Numbered from the stretch's first letter, positions 42,140 to 55,499 are shown. The stretch: 64,000 bases of DNA from Ustulina deusta (GCA_023159155.1 JAJNNX010000018.1:806001-870000), one strand, 5' to 3'. Numbers and translations: made by a program. Notes: generated from the letters alone by a model not told the origin.

Positions 42140-45100
42140 TTATCCGCATATCTTTCGGAAACCTTCCACGCCAAGCACTGGTACCTCGACATCTTGCAGG
42201 CCGAGGACACCTTCCTCGCGTCTTCGCTCGACGAAGCTATTGCACTCAGCAACAACAAGACTCCATTCGGCCAAGGCTCGTCCAGCATACTTAACGCTCC
42301 TGGCAAATGAACCGGTTGGCTCAACGGGGTTGACCAGATGATCTTTACCAAGGCCAGCTGCACTCCGCAAGGGTACATCGTCTTCGTGTAGATCTGTGAA
42401 ACTGAGTTGCCCAGTACTCTTCCGTCTGTCTACTGGTGTGGATGCACTACTTGGCGAAGTAGGAACTTCAGAGATACCAGCATTTCTGGCCGAATCGACG
42501 AGTCCCGGGAAGGGGCTTCCCGAGACTGCGCGGGTTGGTGCCGGCGGGCCTGCCATTGGCGGTGGACTACCTCCATGTCCTTTCATAGCAATCCAAGATT
42601 GTGCTGGATTTGGTAGGCGTGGCCGAGTTAGTATGCGGTTGGGAGGAGGCATAGTTCCCGCGTTATTCCATGACAGTATAAACTTGAAGAGGTACTGGGT
42701 AGCTTCAAAAGTAGGCGAAGATCCAATACTGTCAGTATCAGAATTGACCGGGCTGGTGACACTAGTTGATATTTGAGGCGGACGGACTGCGCTTGTCCTA
42801 GATGCTGCCGTCTCTCGCCGTAAAGCCTCCAGATCGTCATTACCACCTACATTGGTAGTGGATGAGAAAATTTTGCCGAGAATAGACCAAGTCTTTTTGG
42901 CTGTGGCGGGGGTTTCTGAATTGAAAGCACTCATGGAGTCGAAGTCCGTGAGGGGAGCACCCGTCATATCTTGCCTCAGTGAAGTAGGCGAGGAGTCAAA
43001 CCCCGCTGCGAATCCGGGCTGTAGAGTGGGGATTTCCGTCCTTACGATCATAAATCGCTTCCCCGGAGTTGGAAACGAAGGGGCTGTGGACGGTGGAATT
43101 TTTCCTTTCTGTTCACAATCTTGCTTTAGCCAGAGATAATGGCTCCAGACTGTCTTCAATCGAGTAAACACGAGTAGGAAAATCCTCCTGCGAACGGTTA
43201 GCATCATTGTACGGCCTTTTATAGAGAATGGCTTACGAGTCAGATTCGTTGGCACTCCCAGCATCTCGGCAGATCCGCCAACACAGAAGTCTCATATAAT
43301 AAGCACGAACCATAGGGCACCAATTATTAAACAGTTTGTCGAAAGTTTCTTCGGCCAGGAGCCATTCCAAACAGGTGCGCTCCTTGCGACTCTGGTCGCT
43401 GGCAATCGTTTCCCAGATTGAAAAAAGTAATGCAAGAACCCGGATTTCAGACATCGAATTATTGGACTCAAGAATCTTCTTACAGACCTCGAACCAAAAG
43501 GGCCAATCGATGTGGATCGTTCGGGTGCGGGGACCGTCAACGAAGTTGTTGTAGATAACTAGAGACTCCTCGAGAAAGTCGCATATCGTAAAACAGGCAT
43601 TGTGATCGAATTGTGAGGTATGTTTAACAGCTGCTTTCATCACGGCTAAGAATGACTCAGCAAAGGTACAGCGGGCACTACCAAACGACACAGACGCTTC
43701 TGATAATAGATTCTTCAGCAGAGCAACAAGCCTATTCTCGTTCATTCCTCTTAAAATGTTGCTGTTACCTGGTCCCATCTGCAACGCCATGAGCGACGCA
43801 TCGGCTCCATTGAGAGCATCCGATAGCGGGGTCTCTATGGCCGCTTGGCGATGTATAGTTGAGTCAAGAATCGAAAGTACCTGAGCGTTAACAAGAACAA
43901 ATCCTGGCGCACGAGCCTTCTCGACAAGGGGCAAATCTGGGGGTATGAAGCCTTCCGCGAGGGTGAAGTAGTATTTGCAGAATATGAAGAACAGATCGCT
44001 ATCGCGACCGTTCCATCTCGCTACCCAGGGTCCTGTCCAAGAGATCTTGGTTGACGCCAAAGGTGGCTGTGCAGGCTTCCGAAGAGCCTCAGATACCAAG
44101 GTGACGGAAGTCCAGCCCAATTTTTCCATGCCAGGCGGGAATAGAGCGACAATATCATCACTTTCACCCTTGCTCCGTCGAGGGAGCTTAAATTCGTCTG
44201 CAATACGGCGCAACAAATTCGGGGTTAAACCCCATAATCGAACAAGTAGATCCGCCACTCCAGGGGCAAAAAAGAAGGCATAAGCACAGGCCTTGCCGGC
44301 AAAGTTGACCAAGCTAACAGGAGCATGCCTGAGAGACATCTTCTCCACGACGAGTGCCATCTGGGAGACCAAGCTAGCGGTAAACATGTTTCTAACATTA
44401 TGTCCAGTTGACTCGGCAAGATAAGCCGAGTCGGTGGAATGAAAGGAGCTTGTCGATTCATTGGATTCGTTTAATCCGGGTTGGGATCTCCGACGAATAC
44501 GTTCCTGAGGGTTTCTCTCGGCCAATGGACGGAATGTTGGGGTGCTCTGTCGCCATTCCGGGCGCATCATGATGTTGCTCACCGCGTCGAGCAAGATCGG
44601 TCGGTCGACTCCGGGGACAGGTGGGTGAGTTCTTACGTGGAGCATATCAAGAAGCCCAGTCCACCATTTATTGAGAATGATGGCTCTACGTTCAAGATCC
44701 TCGTGATGGAGGTTCAAGTGGAACGAATGTGAGGCATATTTTTGGAGAAAGGGCACAAGAGAGGCACGGACCAGACTCATCTTCAACGCTGTAGGCTTGG
44801 ACTGAAACCTCTGAAAATCCGTCTCAAGGTTCTTAAAAGGGGACCATAGTGGATCCCGAGCGGTTGAAGAGTTTCCAGCGGCAGCAATGTCATCAGGATA
44901 TGTACTGTTGCTCGTTTCGGAAGCATGCGACTTGCGAGTCTCAGTTGACGGCGGGGCTAGGCTCGTCGTCGAAGACGCTGAACTGCCTAATTCATTTGGC
45001 AACCTACCCTTTGCGTGGGCGGCGTGAGGTCGATTCTTGATTTTGCTCAAGTAATTGCCGATCTTGTTCAAGGATTCATTCGACCGGATACTTTCACTAG

Positions 45101-45818
45101 AAGACGAACCGGAACGATTCCGTGGGCCCTTCCGAAGTTTCATAACCGAGCTGTTGCTTGGGGCGCGTTCCCGGCCAAACCGCTCCTCGGGCGGCTGGGC
45201 AACCTCTTGTCTCGTATTCGGCGACGGCGACGGCGATCGTGAGGTCGAGATCCAGGAGCGCTTAGCAAAGGAGGCGAACGAGTCCGAGATGGTCTTTGGC
45301 CCATCCTGCGTAGTCGAAATTGGAGCACGAGATGCCTCCTCGGCTCGGCCAACCGTCATGGCCTCGATCGCTGGCTGGGGCAGACACCCCAGGTCGAGAG
45401 TAGATTTGGAGGACGGCATCCACGACTGCGGGCGACTCAACATCATAGATTTCCTCCTGCCCATGCTTTCAGTCCGGGGCCTCGAGCCCCCAGAGGAATG
45501 ACGGATGGAAACACCTGCAGGTTTCTCATTGGTACCATTGGGCGGCGGGTCGGAGTCGGATGTAGAAGCGGTATTGAATCTTAGACTGAGTTCGAAATCG
45601 ACATCGACATCGACATCGAAGTCGACGGCTGGCACGGCGTAGACAGGGAGATCGGGCAAGCTCTTGCTGCCCCATGAAAGCGTGGGGGACGACGACGGCC
45701 GGGCGTGTGCCGGGGGAGGCGATTCTCCTTGGGATAAGGAATGCAACGATGGTGAGGGGGACGACTGCGTAGACTCGACGGCAGATGAAACCGTCGAAGT
45801 CAGGGTCGGCCCTGTCAT
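42140..45818 (-). CDS. DUF1765-type fungal protein
   Basis: Two exons, 43237-45818 and 42140-43187 (donor GTAAGC, branch TGCTAAC, acceptor TTCGCAG), give 1209 residues. The start at 45818 (MTGPTLTSTVSSAVES) is preferred over in-frame ATGs further upstream because those lie in promoter-like sequence. Residues 1 to about 340 are Ser/Pro-rich and disordered, including an Asp-Val repeat (from acatcg hexamers, 45599-45620). The folded part has DRPILLDAVSNIMMRPEWR (about residue 410), a hydrophobic ACAYAFFFAPGVADLLVRLWG, WPFWFEVCKKILES and WCPMVRAYYMRLLCWR, which I recall from the DUF1765 family. The C-terminal 340 residues are low-complexity, then VERRREEG. No catalytic motif. Function unknown; probably cytosolic. 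Confidence 0.7.
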
Positions 45819-48800
45819 CGTCTCATAGCCAGGGGTGAGTATAACACGGGAGAATGGCGGCAGGAGGTGGGCGGTGGGCGGCGGGCGTGCGAGTCCCTGG
45901 ACTAGGACCCTGTAGTGGACGGTATGCAGGGGCGTACGGTACCTACGAGATGCACACACCTACCTGTGTAGGTACCTACCTAGGCCGCCTGGGCAGTCAT
46001 TGGGCAGAGCCCATCCAGGAACGCCGCTAGCAGTCGAACACGCGTAGTGTAGCGTAGGTACCTAACCGAAGGGGTGGAATAGACTCGGGCTAGCGTACGT
46101 GGTTGACAGTGTTTCAAGGTGGAACCCAGCAACGTTCGACTGGTAAATGGTAAACAAATAATAATCAGGACAATGACACAAACAACTGCTCTGACAAGGC
46201 TAAATGCTGCAGCGATCTTCCTGTCAGGGCTGGTGATCTGCTCGTTATTATCAACCTGAGTCGAGGGCTGCAAAATTGTGTCGTTGTTGTTGTCGTCGTC
46301 GTAGTTATTGCTATTGCTCTTTTTCTTGTTCTTCTTCCCCTTCTCGAGGTGAATGTCGAACAAGCAGAAATTGAAAAAACGATTGAAGGCAAGAAAAAAA
46401 AGCAAGTGGACCAGAGGAAAAGGAGCCGCAGGTCTTTTTACCTTTTTACGTGTAGCCTTTTATGTTAAGAGGGGCAAAATAAATTGGCGATAAATTGTTG
46501 CAGTGCCTGGACCTTGCCTACGGTCCCGACCTGCACGAGGTACCTACACTACACTGGGCTAGGTAGGTACCTAAAGTACTGTACCGCACCTATTAAAGTT
46601 ACATTACAGCACCTGGGCAGCACTCATTAGGGGGGGCACTAGCGGGATTGGGTCAGGTGCCTAGCAAGCTATGGCTCCGAGGCTTTACTACGATACCTAG
46701 AGACATATATTTATTTCATTTAGCTTTCTTCTCAATTACCTAAATTATTCGACTGAATCTGCCTTGGTGCCTCAGTAGACTAGAGCCCATACGATAGAAT
46801 AGACACACGGAATGTGCTTTATATGTGCACTGGATATGCATGCAATGCGAATCATTTGATTACATCACATTTTCACCGCAGTACAAATGCATGGCGATAA
46901 GAAACTCTACAGATCCATGTTGATCATGTGTAGTAGGTTACCCCTTATATAAAATTGAACAAGAAGCAGGCTGTTCCGCATACATAAAGCATGTACTACC
47001 TACCGATGGAACTCGCTAAGTTGTACATTATGTCGTTATGGCAGCACCAAGTCTGAATTGACTTTCCTATCCGATGAGAGCAACCCAGCGGCACACTTAT
47101 CACCAAAACATCGTAGCAGTGTAGGAATACCTGTACGGGAACCAATGCCAGTGCATTGATCTCTTTCTCACGTTCCTATACTGCATGAATGCAGAATCTC
47201 GTAAGCCTAGAGTTAGGTGAAGTATGAGTAAGTTGAGAACAACCTAACATTAAGACTCAACTTTAAGTGAAGGTGATCGGCGTGAGACCAACATCTCAGT
47301 GCCGAGGTAGGTACCTACAGTAGATCAAAATATCACACTCAAGCCGAGCATGCCGTGTTAGCTACCTAGTACAGAATACATGCACTATGCGAGTTATTGG
47401 TTATTGAATTTAGAGACAGAAACGTCAGAGGAACTGTCATAGGAATGCCCGGATACGTTGGGTATTGATTCGGAGAGGCGGTACCTTTGCAGTGTACCTG
47501 AATGTAGTTGGCGGCTAGACAGACTAGAGAGATATATTATTAGGTATAGTTCATTGTAGTGTAAATAGTGTCGGGTTCTCGGTCCACATCTGTCTCTTAG
47601 TGACTTGTGAGGACAATAATATCAATGTCAGCAACTTCAGAGCCAAGGCACCAGTCACAGAACCATTTGTCGAGGAACAACGTAGCGCTCTCTATATTGG
47701 CGAGATTAATTAAATCGGAAGCACTGCGTTCGCCCGGGCCGTGGGATGCATCAATTCTGTTTGTGATACAATGTTGACAATGTTGAGCACTTATCGTGCA
47801 AAGTACCAGCAGCTGAATTAGGTAATTTTTCCCCATCTCGCCCGCTTCCTCCATGTACAGAGCGGATGGTGTGTTTACCTACACCATCTTACTATGTACA
47901 ACACGTACACGCTCTGCACCTTTACAGATCGATCTATGGTTCGCGAATTGCAACTTGCGCGTCTAACGCCGCAGCTGAACACCAACGTGCCCAGTCCATT
48001 GGACCTCGACGCTAAGAAAAAAAAAAAACTCCGAGCTGACGATCTCTTCTCCCTGCGACAGCACACCAGTGACACCGCCTTTGCGTCTTCCCTCAGCTAA
48101 TCGCGGAATCGATGCAAGCATGACGAGTCAGAGGCCGGTTGTGCATCGCCCAGGCTGACGTGCCAGGACTATCATCGCCCGAGCCGGCAAAATGCAAGAC
48201 AGCCCATTTTACGTGGCGTGGTCTGGGTACTGTTTGTTGACGTGCATTCTGCTTTCGTAGGACGCCACGGATATACCTCTACCTAACCAGTGCGGCCCAA
48301 GTGAAATTGCCTCTCTGCGGACCGGCCTGTCTTCCAAGCCGCCGCTAATCTGCCCCTAAGGTTTTGGGGAATGCTGAATTCGTCGCAGAGACGATGACAA
48401 CCCAATGCGGACAAACGTCATCACGAACGACGCCCCACAGGGATGCATCAGGAAAGGCATAGGGATCTACTAGGTACGGAATGAAGAACCAGCATTTGCA
48501 GTGCCTCAAAAGGGAAAAGTCCGATGTTCTTTGGACCGGGCTTGTTCTGTTACAGGGTTCCATCTCCTCTTGCCAGCCAGCTACCTAGCACATGTAGTGC
48601 AAGTGTACTGGCTTCTGTATTGTCTGGTATAAAGGTCAGATGTACCACTCTCCGGTCACATGAATCGGACGAGATCAGCATCAAACTTCAGACGGATGTG
48701 ATGGTTGGATTATCCAAGTCAACTTGGTGTTGAGGTTTCGGGTCGGGTCCCCCGAGTCGATCTTTTCAGCATTCGCCATAGCTGGCCGCAGCCATAGTAC

Positions 48801-49816
48801 GTGGAGCGCGTTGACATTGCAGCCAACCATGACGGTCGATGATGGCAGCTGAAAAGTTGTGTGACAAAATTAATTTGATGTCGGATTGCTGCACCACTCA
48901 TGAGAGCCGAATTTCCTACGACATCGTATGTGCATGCACACATACCTATAAGATCGGGCATGATCGAGCAACCGGTCTCTCCAAAGTAATAACAACGATT
49001 TATCAATGATGCGGGTAGCAACGGGAAACCCGTGCCAGTCCTGTAGCCTCGGTTTCTGCCTAGTTGTATTGTACGTGGTCGCGGCAGAAGAGGGAGGTAA
49101 ATATTTCACTGCTTGTCATAGAAGCAGGAGGCGGGTAGGCTAGGTACCAGGTACCTACTCCGAATTGCCAACGCCGGCCCCGATGCGGCCGAATCCAACC
49201 ACCCGCTCCGTTCGCCTTCTAAGTTCTTCCGGTCGCGTCCGATACCGACCAGAGCCCGAAAAGCCGTCACTGTCCAGGACAAGGAATGATGAGTCACGGA
49301 GAGCTCAGGGCTAGTGTATGGAAGTCTCGTTTAAGACTCGATATAGATTGACTCACTGAGCAATTTTTGAGAGTTGTAGGGAAGATATGGGGGAGTGCCA
49401 ACATTACCCCTCACAGTGGATGCCTCTGTTCTCCATTCTTCCCACAACATCTTTAGCTTACCTCGCGCTCGCTACCTTGTAACAGAATCTGACTTCTGCT
49501 TTCAAGTGTACGTAATCAAACGTATGACTCGTAGTCCTGTCTCTTGTTCATTGGCACACCACACTCATACGAGATCCTCACGGCACCAAGTTATAAGAAA
49601 AGCCGAGTTAAAGGAATTGGGAGTGCAAACACGAAATTAGAATTACAAAAAAAACCCCCCCTGGTTATATCTACTTATCTTTTCCATCTAGATTCTTTCA
49701 TTCCGCAAAGCTTTAGTCTTGTATGAGACCTACTACCAAGGCAATCCATCGTACCTAACCTGGAGAATCTTCTACCTTGCGATACCGTACCACAGGTATT
49801 GAAGCCTCGAACCATC
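45819..49816. other. 4 kb intergenic stretch rich in GGTACCTA words
   Basis: The longest gene-free stretch outside the AT block. Near the DUF1765 gene it holds (GTT)n/(GTC)n-type repeats (46279-46302) and polypurine DNA. Open frames are all short and without family resemblance. GGTACCTA-type palindromes recur at 45961-45981, 46055-46063, 46539-46573, 47305-47319 and 49141-49158. Part must be promoter for the DUF1765 gene and the DUF7709-like gene; an unseen RNA gene is possible. Confidence 0.4.
45936..46573. repeat. Cluster of GGTACCTA / TAGGTAGGTACC words
   Basis: At least four occurrences in 640 bp (45938-45944, 45968-45981, 46055-46063, 46539-46546 and 46561-46573), some overlapping as imperfect palindromes (CCTACCTGTGTAGGTACCTACCTAGG spans 45958-45983). 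The same word recurs in other intergenic regions of the window but was not noticed inside the assembled coding exons. Confidence 0.5.
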
Positions 49817-50315
49817 ATGGCATCAGCCAACACGAGTTCCGGCAGCAGCAGCAGCAACAATGCTCTGGCGGACGTGAACTCTGCGACCCTGGGCGCCAAA
49901 TTCCCAGAAATCACACTTCCGGACGGCAGCAAAGTCCAGACAGGGACTGTTGGGTAATGAATAGCCTTCCCTTCCTCTACCAGCCTTACAGATGAAACCT
50001 CCATCTACATGCTTACCCTTCAAAGCCCCAACTCCCTTCCGTCAATTCTATGCCAACTCCTTCAATTTCCATGCAAACTAACTCGCCTCCGAAACTAGCG
50101 CCCTCTTAGTCAATATCCGGGCCTACAACGCAGCACACGCAGCTAGCGACACTGCTAAAACTCGGGTGCTGGAGGCTAGTTTTGAGGTCGCTCTTCCACT
50201 TCTAGACAAGGTCGGACTCTTTGATCTATTCGCGCCGGATGAGTGGATTCAAGGCAATAACCAGGGCCGTAAGGTTGTAGGGCAGCTGTATCAAGAGTTC
50301 AAGGCTCACAGGTAA
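49817..50315 (+). CDS. Small DUF7709-like conserved protein
   Basis: Two exons, 49817-49953 and 50099-50315, give 117 residues in phase (donor GTAATG, acceptor ACTAG after an AAACTAAC branch). After a low-complexity Ser/Asn start (CAG/AGC repeat DNA) the protein has FPEITLPDGSKVQTGTVG, then ALLVNIRAYNAAHA, VALPLLDKVGLFDLFAPDEW and GRKVVGQLYQEF. I recall the order 'P.G..V.TGTV.ALL.NI.AYN ... GLFDLF.P.EW' from a small conserved family now called DUF7709; function unknown. Single frames hide the gene because neither exon is long. Converges on RPF2. Confidence 0.68.
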
Positions 50316-50565
50316 TAGCAAGCAATGGCGTTTCCATGAGGCAGGTTCTCGTAATAAGATGGAAGCGGACAAGCAGCTAGGGGCCTCATAGTGTACGATT
50401 AAGACTTGCCGTTCAATATTTCTAGCTCGCTCGACGGGAGAGACCTTTGTCAGATAAAGCTCCCGTGTTTTAAAAATCCCAACTCGTACCGAGGTTACAA
50501 ATTGGACACCCTTTAACCTATGTAAACTGAAAGCACCGGTGGTATTGCAAGTCCTCGCATTCGAT

Positions 50566-51781
50566 CTATTTCTTTCGTCTCTTTTCGGTCTCATCATCGT
50601 CAACCACTCCAGTGCCACCTTCAAGATCCCGGTTCCGCTTCAGGCCCTTCATCTTCCTCGTTTGTAGGCCACTCAAGTCCTGTTTGCCCAGATGAATCCT
50701 ACCAATCTTATCACCTATAATGTCTGTCGAGATGTTCTTCTTGGTCTTCTCCTCGCCGACCCTGGGCTTCTTCATGGCCTCCTTCCAGGCCGACTCCTCT
50801 GGTTGCTGACTACGACCTACACGAAAGTCCATCCTCTGTAACGTTGAGGTTAGCAAGCGTTGCAATTGCGAAACATGGAGTAGCGCAGAGTTGGAACAGG
50901 AGACTGACCGGACCCATCTCCTCCAACTCGATGCGTGGTAGTCTCTGTCCACTTCTCTTTGTGTCGAGAAGGTACAATCGTAAGTGAACAGCGGGCTTGA
51001 CATCGTCGCCAGCCGGCTCATCAGCTGCTACAGTCACTATGTACTGTAGCCCCTCAACATCAATCTTGCTGCTACTGGTATCGCCCTTGAACATATCTAT
51101 CAGGATGCTCTTTAAAATCGTGTATTCGTTGGCGACCGGGCTATCCCAGGCCGTTCCGGAGAACAACATCATCGGCCGTAAACCGACGGCAAACTTGCGC
51201 GACTTGAACTGCGACAGCGTCCTGAAGGTTTCGGGTATTATGTGAAGCTCTATCATGTCGAGGATCTGGTTCGTTGCGAATGTTCGTGCGAAAGTGAGGG
51301 TGTTTGGGCGCTTCTTGGAACTGGATCCAAAGACCAGCAAGCTCGTATCATTCTTCTCGGAGAAGAAGATAAGCGATGAGGGGTCCTCGAATGGGTGTAT
51401 ATCGTTCTTCTTACTGAATTTCTTGGCCAATCTAAACAAATCAATGTTAGTCGAGATTGACTCGACGGTCCTGAGCGATTGACTACATCTGGCATCGCTT
51501 ACGGCTGTCTCAAGGAATGGAGATCTGCAAGGGCATCCTGAACGATTTGACTGCATGTCGTACCCCGACTACAAGCTTTATTAGACTCAAATACAAAGGT
51601 GGAGAGATGGAATGGGCATCGATGTACAGAAATAGCGTCGACTTGGGATTTTCGTTTATCTTTGGCGCCTTCTTCTCAAAAGCCCTCTTGCTCCTGGCAT
51701 TCTTAGGTTTTCTGCAGGAAGGTCGTTAGCAGGGGAATAACAGCATGTGGATATGAGAGCTACACACATTTCTCGGAGCAT
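50566..51781 (-). CDS. RPF2: Ribosome biogenesis factor Rpf2 (Brix domain)
   Basis: Rpf2 acts with Rrs1 in the nucleolus to bring the 5S RNP (5S rRNA, L5, L11) into pre-60S particles. Five exons: 51768-51781 (14 nt), 51628-51711, 51503-51568, 50909-51431 and 50566-50835. The phases fit and give 318 residues. The N-terminus MLREIKPKNARSKRA is completed only by the tiny first exon. The Brix domain follows: LFLRGTTCSQIVQDAL, KKNDIHPFEDPSSL, EKNDTSLLVFGSSSKKRP, ARTF and MIELHI. The basic C-terminus has MDFRVGRSQQP, EESAWKEAMKKP and a KRRKK end, matching the family. The long unspliced frame at 50909-51556 includes intron 3 at its start and should not be used for the N-terminus. Confidence 0.93.
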
Positions 51782-52471
51782 CGTCGACACTGGAGCTGGA
51801 ATTGGGTCTATTTGGTGGTTTGCATGATAACATAAAAGGAGTTTCTTGGCTGTTGAACACTCCTGTCACATCAATTGCGCACTTGCGCTAAGCTGAAGGA
51901 TGGATGGATACTCGCTGAAATATTTAAGGCGGGGAGGGTTTCTGCCGGCAGAACTCCTACGGCAACCCCACAGGCAGGAGAACAGAACCAAGCAAGCGGT
52001 GAGTGCCATTCTGCCCCACATTCTATCACTGATCAGTGGGGCTACTCATTCACAGCTGGCAAACAGCTGGCCGTACTTCCATTGGTATGACATTTTGACT
52101 TCTCTTTGCCACTCTCCAATTAGAGATTTGTTCTATTGCCTCGTACTATATTGCTCGAGCGGTCGACTCTATTACGCCGCCATAGATCGATCACGCAAAG
52201 AAATATCTATTTACGAGGATTTTTTTGTGTCTTGTTCTAAAAGGGCAGGATTGAGTCAAAATGAAAATTGAGAGGTTTTACACTGAGTGATTGTGTGAAG
52301 CACCACCGTCATCTTGTTGGACTTGCTATAAATTTCGCTACGAGATAGTAGCTTCACTCCCCATCATTAACGATATGCAGTCTTGTATCTTCTTTCATAT
52401 TGACTATATATCAACTGACCTCGCTGATACGAAGTTTATACCAAGTCTGCCCTACGTATATACGACGGCAT
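51782..52471. other. Intergenic, no gene recognised
   Basis: Upstream flank of RPF2 and 3' flank of the alcohol dehydrogenase gene. No supported feature. Confidence 0.4.
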
Positions 52472-53942
52472 TTACAACTTGTTTGAAACCGAGTTTTCGT
52501 TCACCAGCACATATCTGTATCGCGCCTTTCCTTGTTCCATATCGAGGATAGCCTGGTTGGCCTCTTTCATGGGGCGCTCTTCAACCCAAGCCTTGATCTT
52601 CTTATCTGCTGCCAGCCGCAACATTTCTTCAATCTCCCAGGGAGCGCCGGTAGAACTGCCACTAACTTTAACGCCATTGAGGAGCGAGAAGACGTCTATC
52701 TGAGGGAAATCGCCGCCATCAGCCGCCCTGGTTGTGCATTAGTTATGGCTCGACACCATCGCGGGGAGTGTCGAATTATCGCGAGTCAACGCGCAACTTA
52801 CCCTACTTGGACAAATTCGCCTCCTCTCTTGAGAAGGCTAAGGTATTTCGTCATAGGTATATTCGCGCTGCTGGCAGTGCAGACGATGAGATCCACTGCA
52901 GAACCGTGAGTTAATAATACAGCTCACACCAGAGGGGGCCCCTAACGCTCCTCATGCTTTGCCCCCTCTCAAAATAGGGCCATAAAACCTGTAATATCAC
53001 TTACAGCTTCGAATATGCGGTTTCTGCCAGTCCTGATCATCATCTGTAGCAATATAGACATCCGCACCAAGCTTCAGGACGTCATCCCTCTTGGAATTCT
53101 TCCTTGAGATGCCCACGACCTTGTCGGCACCCATGGCCTTGGCAAAGAGCACACCGAAATGCCCAAGTCCACCAACACCAACAATTCCCACGCTCTTGCC
53201 CGGGCCACATCCATTTCGCCTGAGGGGCGAGTATACTGTGACACCGCCGCACAGCATTGGCGCCGCATCCGCCGAGCTCAACCCTTCTGGAATTTGAACC
53301 ACAAATTGTTTATTGGTTCGGTGGTAGTTTGCATACCCGCCATACGACTTGCCCTCGTTATTAGGGAAGACGGAGCCGTAAGTGTCGACCCTGGAGCGAG
53401 AGCAGTACGAGTCATTGCCAGAAGAGCATTCTGGGCAATCGGGTTCTTGACAAGTTCGGGCTTGCGCACCAACCCCGACTCGATCACCTACCTGGACGTG
53501 CTTCACGTTGCCACCAACACGCACTGCCTTGCCAACAATTTCACTATTATAACTCAATATTAGAATTTTACCACTTACAATAATGATTTGGCACATTCTG
53601 TTCGGGTTGGGGGACATGCAAAAGCATATGTATGGGAGTGAAAATTTGGGCAAGACAGGAATACAGAACGGCAGAGTGCGTACTGTCCAACACAGCAAGC
53701 TAATTGCGGTCAATATCTCACCAGAACTGAATAAGGTTGCGGGGAGAGTGCCTACGGTAATTGGTGGGAAACCAGCCGGAACGCAACACATGAAGATCAG
53801 AGCCACAGATTCCGCAGTGTGAAACCTCTATATCGATATCATCTTCGGTCCACTTCTTGGGTTCGAACTGACCCCACTGCATCTTCCCATCCGCCGACTC
53901 AGGGCCATGACCTAGCCAGCCTTCGAACTTGATGTCAGCCAT
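52472..53942 (-). CDS. Zinc-dependent alcohol dehydrogenase, cinnamyl/ADH6-7 type
   Basis: NADP-type medium-chain dehydrogenase that interconverts aldehydes and alcohols. Five exons: 53756-53942, 53684-53699 (16 nt), 53005-53543, 52802-52895 and 52472-52727; phases fit, 363 residues. Catalytic zinc ligands are C43 (SHCGICGSDLH), H68-E69 and C165 (MLCGGVTVY). The GHE motif is encoded by the 16-nt exon joined to the next one; without it the Zn-binding His is missing. Structural zinc is bound by C99, C104, C107 and C115 (RTCQEPDCPECSSG...YC). The Rossmann loop is GVGGLGHFG (about 189-197). The C-terminal exons have LDLIVCTASS, YLSLLKRGGEFVQVG, LNGVKVSGSSTG and KARYRYVL. Family call is strong; substrate uncertain. 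Confidence 0.92.
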
Positions 53943-55420
53943 GATGATGGGGTGTTGTATATGTAAGTGTATGTGATTTCAGTTGTAGTAAAGGGGGTGA
54001 AGTGCAGCCCAATACCAGGATAGCGAAGAGGGTTGTGCCGCTAGTTATATACTACCTCTTGACTGCGGAGATAGGTTGGCATATCCCCTTCTTCCATGAT
54101 TCTAGTTAGTCGGTGATGATGAGCCCTGGCCCGCTACCCGCTTCCATTACGGATTCGTGTCTTCGTATCTCACAACAAATACATGATAGGGCCTGAGATC
54201 AGGTTACTATACAGTACTGATACACACGGTAGTGCTCTTATTCTTTAAGTCCGACAATGTTGCGCTTACTAGCCTCTTGGCAACAACGTATAATACAAGT
54301 TGGATACAGCGGGAACAGTAACCGGTCTCAAGATCAGGTATACCCGGAACCCCTGGCAGATTTGAGGCCTTGCTGATGGACCTCTAGTGAGATCCTTGTC
54401 GCCATGTTTGTCATTTATCACAACTACGGGTTAGGTTCGTATACCTACCTTGAGAGTCAATTTAGCCAAATACAACGGCTAACCTTCAGTTTGGCAAGCA
54501 GACAGCATTGTATTAATGGGTTCATGTTTAACGTGAAGCAATACCGAGATATTTATTATATGATAAGTATGATAACGCGCCAAACCCGGGAAATAAAAAA
54601 ATGTTATCTGGATAGACATCAACCTAAATCCTATGGTGGTAACAACCCCACCAAAGCTTTCTGTTCCTCCCGAAAGTGGACACACCTATCTAAGCTTCAA
54701 TAAGGAACTTATAAGCAAGGCAAAACATAAAAAAGGAAAACTTAATTTGTTTTAATTCACAATTATTCTATAAATGGTTATAGCCAATAGACAGTAAACA
54801 ATTGCTAAACTTGGCTAACCTTTCAAATAAATAGTTTGTTTTACTGCTAGGGCATGTCTTTCTGCGTAGAAGTGACTGCCAGAATAGGTTTGGTTTCATG
54901 TCCGGGTAACAATACACTAATACCATACCGAGGTTCCAGAAGACTTTTAGCAACCCCGCCCTCTAACGATATAGTTACTGCTACCTCGGTGAATAGGTTA
55001 TCATGGATTTCGGTATTTGGTCACGGAAAACGGCATATACCTCTACAGGGTGCTACTATTTCTTCCATAGCCATCTCATGATAAGTACCCAATCTGCTGT
55101 TGACTACAGCCAATGAAAAATTAGTACCCGTATTTTTGATTGCATAAGCGTGAGCCCTTGTTTACAGTGTATGTGGGTTACCAACCTACCGATGAATGAG
55201 GGGTCCAAATCTAATCGCCGTTGGTGATAATGAAATCGCCGTAACCATCTACGCACACTAGGCAGTTCAAACCATTGACACCACATCCAAAACGATTTTC
55301 ATCATTACCAATGCCATAAGGCTTTAAGCGCTATCTCCGACATGTCCTTCAACATCGAGATATGAGGCCACATAGATGATCCATATATCTATGCCGAATG
55401 ACTCCCTTTGAATCATCTTA
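53943..55420. other. Intergenic transition to the AT block, decayed
   Basis: AT content rises stepwise. A minus-strand stretch (54850-55020) reads HDNLFTEVAVTISLEG and ISVLLPGHETKPIL, and another (55180-55320) holds NRFGCGVNGLNCL, like remnants of genes, but neither forms an unbroken frame nor a family I know. No gene is called here. Confidence 0.35.
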
Positions 55421-55499
55421 CACCGTTTGTCGCGGAGTTCCAGGAACACTACGAGCTACAAGAAATATGACATGTGTAATGGGCTGCAATCAGTGTATT

